From positions 1-22,117 of the forward strand of contig NW_024468423.1 in assembly GCF_002104995.1 (NCBI RefSeq): a DNA stretch of 22,117 nt, read 5' to 3'. Position numbers and translations under genes: made by a program. The notes beneath the pieces were generated by a model, which had not been told where the DNA came from, did not search any database, and worked only from the letters and a program-made list of their open reading frames with translations. This DNA is from Linderina pennispora. Lineage: Eukaryota > Kickxellomycota > Kickxellomycetes > Kickxellales > Kickxellaceae. This document shows positions 1 through 6,429 of the stretch, in pieces; the stretch's first letter is position 1, and every line of letters starts with the position of its first letter.

Positions 1-522
1 GAGAACGGCATTTTGGGCATGGGTCCGTTCCCTACCCCCGAGGAGGTCGATGCTGATCTTGTCAATGCGGGCAAGGAGTCCATCACCGTACTGCCCGGCG
101 GCTCGTGCTTCTCCAGCGATGTGTCCTTTGGCATGATCCGCGGCAACCGTCTGGCTATGACCATCCTCGGTGGCATGCAGGTGTCGCAGACCGGCGATCT
201 GTCCAACTGGGTCGTTCCCGGAAAGGTCATCAAGGGAATGGGTGGTGCCATGGATCTTGTTGCTGCGCCCGAGTCGCGTGTTGTTGTCACCATGACTCAC
301 AATGCCAAGGATGGTTCGCCAAAGATCCTAAAGGAGAACACGCTGCCGCTAACCGGTGTGAACTGCGTCGACCGCATCATCACGGACAAGGCTGTCTTTG
401 ATGTGAAGAAGGGACAGGGTCTGGTCCTGCGGGAGCTCTCGTATGGCGTGACTCTCGATGAGGTCAAGGCCTCCACCGGCTGCGACTTTGAGGTCGCGTC
501 TGATCTGGCGGAGACTTTCTAA
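1..522 (+). CDS. Succinyl-CoA:3-oxoacid CoA-transferase (SCOT), C-terminal part, 5' truncated by window
   Basis: The enzyme moves CoA from succinyl-CoA to acetoacetate in the mitochondrial matrix. The frame is open from base 1, and the window begins at the codons for ENG. In class I CoA-transferases the SENG motif of the beta half carries the catalytic Glu, so the first visible codon is the expected active-site Glu (family knowledge). The 173 visible residues follow the eukaryotic beta-subunit half: [88 protein letters not shown] and the closing TGCDFEV. The stop TAA is at 520-522. The alpha half, transit peptide and start lie outside the window. No intron is seen in this part. Confidence is high because similarity runs along the whole fragment. 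Confidence 0.95.
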   Translation, partial: ENGILGMGPFPTPEEVDADLVNAGKESITVLPGGSCFSSDVSFGMIRGNRLAMTILGGMQVSQTGDLSNWVVPGKVIKGMGGAMDLVAAPESRVVVTMTHNAKDGSPKILKENTLPLTGVNCVDRIITDKAVFDVKKGQGLVLRELSYGVTLDEVKASTGCDFEVASDLAETF

Positions 523-1145
523 ATGCGTCAATTATCTAAACACTCTTTGTTCTATTATCAATCGTTTCCATTCACACCACATGGCCGATGTATGTTTCTA
601 AAACTGAAGCAATCGGCGAGTTTTGAGCAAAATGCTTATAAAGTACTACATGTCACCAGCCTGTTTGCTGCAGGTATTTTTATGGCTGCATGCATTGGCT
701 ATTGCATGTTAGACCCGATTCCCAGATCAGATCTATACCGCTTACACACCTCGCTACTTGTGGCAGTATATGAAGGTAAAAAGGGGTGACTGCACGGATA
801 TGTAGCCCATGAAGTGGCAATGATCAAGATGCTATCGGGGAAACCCAGTGCCCAAGATTATTGAGGACGGACCAGACTATTTTTGTACGGAAAGCGTTGA
901 CGTGTTTGGACGTTGAGTGAAAGAATAAATCTGTGGAAACAATATGTATATCTCTGTCGCATATGGCCTTTTATCTGTGCGTTCTGGGGGTGGGCTTCAT
1001 CCCCTCGTGGCTGGTCTCACGTGCCCGTACACTACAACCGAATCCCATAACGCCCATAACTAGCCATCTCAACAAAGAGTAATAAATTTAGTTTATTCAA
1101 TTTTGCCGCAGGGTTATTTTATCACTCTAACAACATTTTCAAGAT
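523..1145. other. Intergenic region between SCOT and the SRRM1-like gene
   Basis: About 620 bases with no recognisable gene. AATAAA hexamers at 924-929 and 1081-1086 could serve as poly(A) signals for the upstream SCOT gene or lie in the promoter of the next gene. An 88-codon ATG reading frame begins right after the SCOT stop but has no family features and is most simply 3' UTR. The last 60 bases are AT-rich, as expected for a short promoter and leader. Confidence 0.5.
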
Positions 1146-1974
1146 ATGGCTGGTGGATTCTTTCGTGGCACAAATATCGACCAGGACCTGCGGTTTGGCG
1201 ATGCATCAAAAGAAGCTGATGAAAGACATGGACTTCAGCGATCTTTTGAAGCGCAAGGTGGATATGTCCAAGGTTAACATGGACGTAATCAAGCCGTGGA
1301 TCGCCACTACTGTCAACGAGCTGCTGGGAGTCGAGGATGAAGTGTTGTTTGAGTATGTTGTAAATCTGCTCGGCGAATCAAACTCTCCCGATCCCAAAGC
1401 AATTCAGGTCAACTTGACCGGCTTCCTTGAATCCAAGACGCAGGGATTCATGCAGGACCTGTGGTCGCTGCTGCTCGAGGCTCAAGATTGTACGGGCGGA
1501 ATTCCTGAATCCCTTGTCAAACAGAAAATGGACCAACTGCAGAAGAAGCGCGAGATAGAAGCGAAGATACGTGAGCAGATCCGGATATCGAACGAGCGCT
1601 CACACGGCTCATCAGAATCTAGAGGCAATTATAGTCGGCGCACTGGCAGGCGCAGTCGCTGGGGTGGCGCGGAACAGGACCGTGGTTATTCTCGCGAGCA
1701 ACACCGGCGAAGCAGGAGTCGCAGCAATGGCAGGGATAGAGGTTTGAGCCGCGATAGGCGTCGGGGGCGCAAGCAGGGTCGCAGTCGCTCTCGCAGCAAT
1801 AGCAGTTCCAGACGTCGCAGCAGGAGTCGCAGCAGGAGCCTAACACCAGACGATGACCGGTACCGCCGCCGCCGCAACCATCGTAGATACAGCAGGGGTA
1901 GAAGCAGGGGTAGGAGCAACGAGGGCAGGCACCATGGACGCAGCCATCGCCAGAGTCGTTCTCGGTCACCTTGA
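1146..1974 (+). CDS. SRRM1: SRRM1/SRm160-like splicing coactivator (PWI domain plus RS domain), frameshifted near the N-terminus
   Basis: SRRM1-type proteins are nuclear pre-mRNA splicing coactivators that bind RNA through a PWI domain and other SR proteins through an Arg/Ser tail. The main frame carries the PWI region (KVDMSKVNMDVIKPWIATTV, ELLGVEDEVLFEYVVNLL, IQVNLTGFLESKT, FMQDLWSLLLEAQ, GIPESLV), then a charged coiled segment, then an RS-rich tail from about 1600 to the stop at 1972-1974. The conserved family start (MAGGFFRGT, DQD, RFGDASK) is encoded from the ATG at 1146 but in a different frame. The two frames join at 1208-1215, where removing one A from CAAAAGAAG gives a peptide of the same length as metazoan SRRM1 in this stretch. 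The main frame has no ATG that would supply the conserved start; its first ATG is at 1201. Either the allele is damaged or one base is a sequencing error. Family assignment is firm; gene integrity is not. Confidence 0.88.
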
Positions 1975-2105
1975 ATAACATACTTTATTCATCTGTTGAA
2001 TGCTACTCCACACTAGATGTTCACGCTGTATCCTGAGCAGGATGAGGGTGGCCAGTCTGCATAGCCAAAGATCCAAAAGCCGAAGCATCTTGCTGCAGTC
2101 CCTGA

Positions 2106-2609
2106 TGGCAAGTATTTTCGATATGCATCGGCCTGGGTGTTAAAACTGCGCCGAGCTCCATGGGTGCAAAGTACCCCGATTACAAAATCGTGCTTACTGG
2201 TCATTCACTTAGTGGTGCTGAGGCTACTGTTGCAGCTGCAGACATTGTTCTTACCCGTCCGGAATGGGCGAGCAAGCTCCAGCTGTGGACCTATGGAGAG
2301 CCACGTGTTGGTACCCCTGAGTTCGCGAACTGGCTCTCACAGCAGCCATTCCCCATCTACCGTGTGGTCAACAAGGGTGACCCTGTGCCTCAAATTCCTA
2401 CTCGGAGCCTCGGATTTCAGCATCACTCGCAGGAAGTCTGGTATAGCCCCAATGATGGCACCAGATTCTGTGGTAGTAACGGTGAGAACTCCAGGTGCCA
2501 AAACAGCCTATCACTGCTTCAGTTCAGCATCCTGAACCACCTCCAGTACCCCGGTCTCAGCTACCAGCTCCTGTACTGTGCCATCGGTAACATCGAGTCG
2601 ATCCTCTAA
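2106..2609 (+). pseudogene. Class 3 (fungal) lipase relic, 5' truncated
   Basis: The frame is open from 2106, with its first ATG at 2160 and a stop at 2607-2609. From about 2139 it matches the C-terminal half of secreted alpha/beta-hydrolase lipases (Pfam Lipase_3): KYPDYKIVLTGHSLSGAEA, then YGEPRVGTPEFANW, VVNKGDPVPQIPT, HHSQEVWY and SILNHLQYPG. Counting from the ATG, the expected triad is Ser16, Asp74 and His127, all present. The nucleophile elbow reads GHSLS instead of the usual GHSLG, so the last Gly of GxSxG is lost. The N-terminal half (signal peptide, lid, first strands) is absent: only about 130 bases separate it from the SRRM1-like stop, and none of the frames there looks like a lipase. 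It is best read as a truncated, non-functional remnant. An unrecognised upstream exon is unlikely given the space. Confidence 0.8.
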
Positions 2610-2737
2610 ACACCGTAAGCAACCAGATGCGCTGCGGAAAATCGTTTTGTGCTCTTTGTGCCTCGTTACGAGAGCGAGTAGTAGCAGTTTACTAATGCGA
2701 TGACCACTACTAACGCAGTTGTCCTGGAGCGCCAGCC

Positions 2738-2764
2738 AGTCACGCTGGTTCAGGATGCGTGACT
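2738..2764. repeat. Perfect 8-bp hairpin
   Basis: AGTCACGC at 2738-2745 is followed 11 bases later by its exact reverse complement GCGTGACT at 2757-2764. It lies between the lipase relic and the pirin promoter. It could be a small RNA hairpin or a protein-binding dyad; an 8-bp stem can also occur by chance. Confidence 0.35.
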
Positions 2765-2830
2765 AAAGCCCCAGCCGAATGACAAATCGGCCACCAAATC
2801 CTTAATAATCACCACACTGGCCCGATCTGC

Positions 2831-2838
2831 ATAAAAAG
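2831..2838 (+). promoter_or_regulatory. TATA-like box of the pirin gene
   Basis: ATAAAAAG lies 133 bases upstream of the pirin ATG, followed by a leader that becomes CAA-rich. Its position suits a core promoter; the assignment rests on motif and distance only. Confidence 0.4.
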
Positions 2839-2922
2839 CGCTGATTTTGGCACTGCCGGTTCTTGGTCTCCCAGCTTTTCAGCCACTCCCAGATCTTCTA
2901 CACATCCCTTGTATTTCTAGAG

Positions 2923-2963
2923 CAACAACACCAACAACACCAACAACACCAACAACAGCACAA
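2923..2963 (+). repeat. CAA-rich 9-bp tandem repeat abutting the pirin start codon
   Basis: Four consecutive 9-mers, CAACAACAC three times and CAACAACAG once (2923-2958), then CACAA, end directly at the ATG at 2964. The stretch has no G except one, so an RNA leader here would be essentially unstructured. CAA-repeat leaders are known to allow efficient scanning and initiation; a role here is inferred. Confidence 0.75.
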
Positions 2964-3911
2964 ATGTCCACCACTACAAAAATCACTAAGCAGGTCTCGC
3001 GAATCATCACTGCACACCGCCAGCGCGAAGGTGGCGGCTTTATCGTGCGCCGCCCAGTACCGTCCGGCAGCCTGGACATGGTTGACCCGTTCCTGATGCT
3101 CGACCATCTCGGCCCGACAAAGTATGGACCCGGCGAGGCTGTCGGTGCCCCCGATCACCCACACCGTGGCCAGGAGACCATTTCGTACGTGCTGGAGGGC
3201 GAGATTGAGCACCGTGACAGCCACGGCAACCACGGAATTCTCAAGCCCGGGTGGGTTCAGTGGATGAGCGCAGCATCCGGCATCATCCACAGCGAGATGC
3301 CGACCGAGAAGATGCTCAAGGAAGGCGGTGTTATGCACTCCTTCCAGATCTGGGTCAATCTGCCTGCCAAGTACAAGATGACGGCGCCTCGCTACCAGGA
3401 CGTTCCGCCCGAGAACATCCCCACGTTCACCTCCAGCGACGAAAAGACACGGATCAAGGTCATTGCAGGCAAGGTTGAAGATGTCACAGCCAACATTGAC
3501 ACGCGCACGCAGATATTCTTCCTGGACCTGCGCACCACTGGGCGGTACGCGCTGGATCTCCCGAGCGGCATGGACGCAATGGTGTACAACTTCCACACGG
3601 AGCCGATCCTGGTTGGCAACGAGAAGGCAGAGGTGAAGGAAGGCCAGATGGCTGTCATCAAAACCGATGGGCAGCCGATTGACTTTGAGGCTGCTGGGTC
3701 GGAGGAGGCGCGCGTTCTGGTCCTGGCCGGTACTCCGATTGGGGAAGAAGTTGCGCAATATGGCCCATTCGTCATGAATACCGATGAGGAGCTATACCAA
3801 GCCCTCGCAGATATGGAAACTGGTCGTTTTGGATCCATTCCCGGTCGCATGGAGCGCATGCAGCTAACGGACTCAGCCAATGCAGCCCGTGCTATGGCCA
3901 GTAAGGAGTAG
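2964..3911 (+). CDS. Pirin family cupin protein
   Basis: A 315-residue two-cupin protein of normal pirin length. Pirins are iron-binding proteins, nuclear cofactors in animals and quercetin dioxygenases in some organisms. The N-terminal cupin holds the pirin core: VDPFLMLDHLGP, then DHPHRGQETISYVLEGEIEH, DSHGNHGILKPGWVQWMSAASGIIHSEMP and MHSFQIWVNLPAKYKM. The four expected metal ligands are His65, His67, His109 and Glu111, corresponding to the His-His-His-Glu set of human pirin. The C-terminal cupin includes LVLAGTPIGEEVAQYGPFVMNT. The start at 2964 is chosen because it is the first ATG in frame and family similarity starts just after it; the frame is open further 5' but without ATG. The 3' end lies only 40 bases from the foldback element, so its mRNA 3' end may fall inside that element. 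Confidence 0.93.
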   Translation: MSTTTKITKQVSRIITAHRQREGGGFIVRRPVPSGSLDMVDPFLMLDHLGPTKYGPGEAVGAPDHPHRGQETISYVLEGEIEHRDSHGNHGILKPGWVQWMSAASGIIHSEMPTEKMLKEGGVMHSFQIWVNLPAKYKMTAPRYQDVPPENIPTFTSSDEKTRIKVIAGKVEDVTANIDTRTQIFFLDLRTTGRYALDLPSGMDAMVYNFHTEPILVGNEKAEVKEGQMAVIKTDGQPIDFEAAGSEEARVLVLAGTPIGEEVAQYGPFVMNTDEELYQALADMETGRFGSIPGRMERMQLTDSANAARAMASKE

Positions 3912-3951
3912 AAAAATCCATTCTGTTGAATGAGATTATAGAATCTGTACC

Positions 3952-4285
3952 TCTGTATAAAACTTTATAGTCCAAAGGTGTTTGGCCGTCCGCTGGAGCC
4001 CTCTTAATTGGTTGAAAAATCCGAGCACTTTTGAGCATCAAAGCGAGTATGCGGGACTCGCTCTGTAAACTCTTAAAAGCACTTGAAAAAGCCAGCCCAG
4101 AACCATATATTAAAGCGCTATGAATCTTTACGAGCACTTGCTGAAGGAGGTCATGTAGCTTGCTCAGCGATCATGCAATGTTTGCAGATTTATTTTATAA
4201 ATCAATTGATTTCATACACATGTAAGCAGTAACATTTGGGTCGCTATGGAGCCAGTCTATATAGGCTGATTTGAGATACTGTATC
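3952..4285 (+). repeat. Left 334-bp terminal inverted repeat
   Basis: Exact reverse complement of 5374-5707 except at two sites: C3963 against A5696, and T4277 against C5382. Coordinates pair with a constant sum of 9659, so there are no gaps. The hexamer CTGTAT occurs near both ends of the unit (3953-3958 and 4279-4284). The minus strand carries an open frame of about 80 codons without a usable start ATG. Confidence 0.95.
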
Positions 4286-4410
4286 AATTATAATGGCCCT
4301 AAGAACTATAAAAACTAGTTATTTTTTTAACATTTTTTAACATTTGCTTAGTTTTGATTTATTTCATGTATATGCTTTTTTCTATCTTTCTACTTTATTG
4401 AATCTCTTAA

Positions 4411-4782
4411 ATGAATATTACCCATGTAACTAGTATTATAAAGACATCACTTAGTAGTATTGGCTTCCATGATTCTATGTTGCCCTGCCTAGAGCAATCT
4501 GTACATAGTGTCAATATCACCAAAGAGCATATATATATATATATACTTGCACAGTGGATATTACTCTATCAACTAGCTGATGATGATACCTTTGACCCTT
4601 CAATACTTGTGAAAAAGGGATTCTTTCATTATATTTATTTATTTATATATCACAACCTGAAGGTGAAGATGGCCTTATCTACCAAGGATTTCATCAACTG
4701 GAAGGACAAGTCAGAACTGTTGAATATAGAGTTTGGTGATATAATTAGATATCATATTTATAATGATCTATTTCATTACTGA
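4411..4782 (+). CDS. Hypothetical 123-aa ORF inside the foldback element (probably a decayed coding remnant)
   Basis: An ATG-initiated frame of 123 codons spans most of the left inner arm and the central loop. I recognise no family. Its middle (YQLADDDTFDP, then a short Lys/Phe/Tyr-rich stretch) is also readable in the same frame in the mirrored right arm, where it is interrupted by TAG codons. Conservation of the frame across a diverged repeat suggests both arms descend from a once-coding sequence. The composition (Ile, Tyr, Leu, Lys) follows the AT-rich DNA. There is no evidence that it is expressed, and it should be treated as doubtful. Confidence 0.3.
   Translation: MNITHVTSIIKTSLSSIGFHDSMLPCLEQSVHSVNITKEHIYIYILAQWILLYQLADDDTFDPSILVKKGFFHYIYLFIYHNLKVKMALSTKDFINWKDKSELLNIEFGDIIRYHIYNDLFHY
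4436..4716 (+). repeat. Inner inverted repeat, left arm
   Basis: This stretch aligns with the reverse complement of 4798-5070 with many substitutions and small gaps. The best-preserved block is 4557-4597 (ATATTACTCTATCAACTAGC and the bases after it), which is identical in both arms. The arm ends in AAGTCAGAAC, exactly mirrored by GTTCTGACTT at 4798-4807. It is far more diverged than the outer repeats. Confidence 0.85.
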
Positions 4783-4797
4783 AATCTGCATTTGATA

Positions 4798-5070
4798 GTT
4801 CTGACTTATCCTTCTAGTTGATAAAAGCTTTAGTAGATATGGTTGCCTTTGCCTTCAGATTGTGGTAGATAAATAAATAAATAGAGTAAAACCCCTTTTT
4901 TACAAATGGTGCAGGGTCAAAGGTATCATCATCAGCTAGTTGATAGAGTAATATCTATTGTATAATAATTTATATATACTTTTTGATGGCAATAGTACTA
5001 TATATAAGTTACTCTAGGTAGGACAATATAGAATCACAGAAGCCAATATTACTGTGCAATATCATTATAA
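4798..5070 (-). repeat. Inner inverted repeat, right arm
   Basis: Diverged partner of 4436-4716, separated from it by an 81-base loop (4717-4797). Read in the same sense as the left arm, it holds stop codons where the left arm has Trp codons (TGG to TAG twice). It differs mainly by C-to-T or G-to-A changes, many in CA/TG context. Confidence 0.85.
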
Positions 5071-5373
5071 CTGTGGTGCTATAGGTAGTATATATTTGAA
5101 AAATTTATTAAATAAATTGAAAATAAATAGTAAGAATAGTAAGAATACACAATAATATAAAACTGAATAGCAGTGGTAATTTTATATTAAAATTAACTTG
5201 TTTGTATGGTTTTGGGGCTGCCAGTATTGATATGACATGTTTGTATTATGAGTAATAGAGCAAAACCTAAGAAATTTATCTATGCGGCTGACAAATTTGC
5301 CTTTTATAGACGAGAATTAGTAGTATGATCAGATCCTAGGTGATTCTATCTATGTGATGCCCCGAACACCACA

Positions 5374-5707
5374 GATACAGTCTCTCAAATCAGCCTATAT
5401 AGACTGGCTCCATAGCGACCCAAATGTTACTGCTTACATGTGTATGAAATCAATTGATTTATAAAATAAATCTGCAAACATTGCATGATCGCTGAGCAAG
5501 CTACATGACCTCCTTCAGCAAGTGCTCGTAAAGATTCATAGCGCTTTAATATATGGTTCTGGGCTGGCTTTTTCAAGTGCTTTTAAGAGTTTACAGAGCG
5601 AGTCCCGCATACTCGCTTTGATGCTCAAAAGTGCTCGGATTTTTCAACCAATTAAGAGGGCTCCAGCGGACGGCCAAACACCTTTGGACTATAAAATTTT
5701 ATACAGA
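5374..5707 (-). repeat. Right 334-bp terminal inverted repeat
   Basis: Partner of 3952-4285. On the plus strand it carries the same coding-looking peptide as the left copy reads on the minus strand (HSALIYGSGLAFSSAF, then LQSESRILALMLKSARIFQP and IKRAPADGQTPLDYK). The frame is open from about 5489 to 5728 and lacks an upstream ATG; its only Met is internal. I do not recognise the protein family. It may be a captured exon or a remnant of an element-encoded protein. Confidence 0.95.
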
Positions 5708-5741
5708 AGCAATAAATATGGTAGTTAAAAGACTGAAGGGG

Positions 5742-6299
5742 TTATAGGCTGGCTGACTTGAACGCTATGTTGCCAATTGCGGACGCTGCATCAATCGCTT
5801 CTTTGCTAGCACCGTAGATTCCTGCTGCGTTCGTGTGAATAATGGCATATTGTTCACCCTGGATCGTGACGGCTGTAGTAATGAGGCACAACTCAGTTTC
5901 CATCATCGGCAGAATATTCTCACTGCTGACAAAGCGACCATACGTATCAACAGCGAATACATCTGTTAGTTCAGCACTCATAGCGCTAGTCTCATCGAGC
6001 AGCCGGTCCTTTTGATCACCATATATCTGATACGCGTACTCATGACCGCGCTTAGCAATGAACTCGTAATTTTTCTCCTGTTCGGTCCGATACAACTTCC
6101 TGGCTAGCTTCTCCTTGATATTCTCATGAACAGGCTTCATCAGCGCTCCGAGTGCGTAATGTGCCCTGGCTGTTCCAGTAATAGGAATTGATTTTATTAT
6201 CGCCTGACCGGAGAGCTCAATGAAGGCAACAAAATCATTTTCACTGAGGCTACTCTCACAGTACTTGAGTAGACTGACAATCCCAGTCCTGTTCATCAT
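5742..6299 (-). CDS. Carboxymuconolactone decarboxylase / AhpD-like protein
   Basis: The frame from the ATG at 6299 encodes 185 residues and ends at TAA (5744-5742). The C-terminal part resembles the all-helical CMD fold: VFAVDTYGRFVSS, then METELCLITTAVTIQGEQYA, IIHTNAAGIYGASKEAIDAA. The middle (KLYRTEQEKNYEFIAKRGHE, AYQIYGDQKDRLL) looks like a conserved lead-in helix. The AhpD CxxC redox pair is absent, so peroxidase activity is not indicated, and the substrate is unknown. The gene is convergent with pirin; the foldback element ends 34 bases beyond its stop. A stretch at 6313-6429 in another frame (see separate entry) probably encoded the original N-terminus, in which case this allele is 5' damaged. 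The family call rests on motif pattern, not on a search. Confidence 0.68.
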   Translation of the reverse strand: MMNRTGIVSLLKYCESSLSENDFVAFIELSGQAIIKSIPITGTARAHYALGALMKPVHENIKEKLARKLYRTEQEKNYEFIAKRGHEYAYQIYGDQKDRLLDETSAMSAELTDVFAVDTYGRFVSSENILPMMETELCLITTAVTIQGEQYAIIHTNAAGIYGASKEAIDAASAIGNIAFKSASL

Positions 6300-6312
6300 G
6301 GAACCAAGCGAA

Positions 6313-6429
6313 CAAGCCTAAAGGTATGGAATCGAGAATTTGATATATAAAGCCGAGCAATCTCAGCGCATCTAACGCCGCGGCAACTGTGTCTAGTTGG
6401 GTGAAGTTGAGCGTGCTGCTACTCGTCAT
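6313..6429 (-). pseudogene. Probable out-of-frame N-terminal segment of the CMD-like gene
   Basis: From an ATG at 6429 the minus strand reads MTSSSTLNFTQLDTVAAALD and then ALRLLGFIYQILDSIPL. This is an amphipathic helical start of the kind that precedes the CMD-like region in longer fungal homologues. It then runs into the wrong frame. Loss of one G at the GG of TTAGGC (about 6313-6315) would join it to the downstream frame through a short linker, giving about 228 residues. No plausible intron with GT..AG ends fits the junction. This is an inference from sequence character only. Confidence 0.42.

Larger units (their letters stand above)
4286..5373. other. AT-rich core of the foldback element
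   Basis: Apart from the inner inverted repeat, the core has a 150-base left spacer (4286-4435) and a 303-base right spacer (5071-5373) without clear similarity to each other. It also has an (AT)8 tract at 4529-4544 and several runs of A or T. No RNA gene or known protein is seen. The base composition differs sharply from both flanks. Confidence 0.7.
3952..5707. mobile_element. Foldback-type element: long near-identical terminal inverted repeats around an AT-rich core
   Basis: The 1756-base unit is bounded by 334-bp inverted repeats (3952-4285 and 5374-5707) that match at 332 of 334 positions with no indel. The core (4286-5373) is very AT-rich compared with the GC-rich genes around it and contains a second, much more diverged inverted repeat. 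No transposase, reverse transcriptase or other recognisable enzyme is encoded, so the unit would be non-autonomous. No clear target-site duplication is visible next to the outer ends. It sits between two convergent genes, 40 bases after the pirin stop and 34 bases from the stop of the minus-strand gene. A foldback or MITE-like transposon, or a pair of inverted solo repeats, are the main alternatives. Assembly hairpin artefact is unlikely because the core is asymmetric. Confidence 0.75.

Noticed and set aside
523-789. 88-codon ATG frame right after the SCOT stop
   Set aside because: No family features, composition like non-coding DNA, and its position is that of the SCOT 3' UTR.
1619-1981. Minus-strand 120-codon frame opposite the RS domain
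   Set aside because: It is the antisense shadow of Arg/Ser codons, giving an artificial Cys/Tyr-rich peptide.
2013-2204. Minus-strand frame ending GYADWPPSSCSGYSVNI, which looks somewhat protein-like
   Set aside because: Too short, no known motif, and it overlaps the lipase relic. It may be debris of another gene but I cannot support it.
2704-2718. Intron-like CTACTAACGCAG (branch point and 3' splice site)
   Set aside because: The distance from branch motif to AG is too short and no exon follows it in a supported frame.
2898-3758. Minus-strand 286-codon frame opposite pirin
   Set aside because: Antisense shadow of a well-supported gene; no motif of its own.
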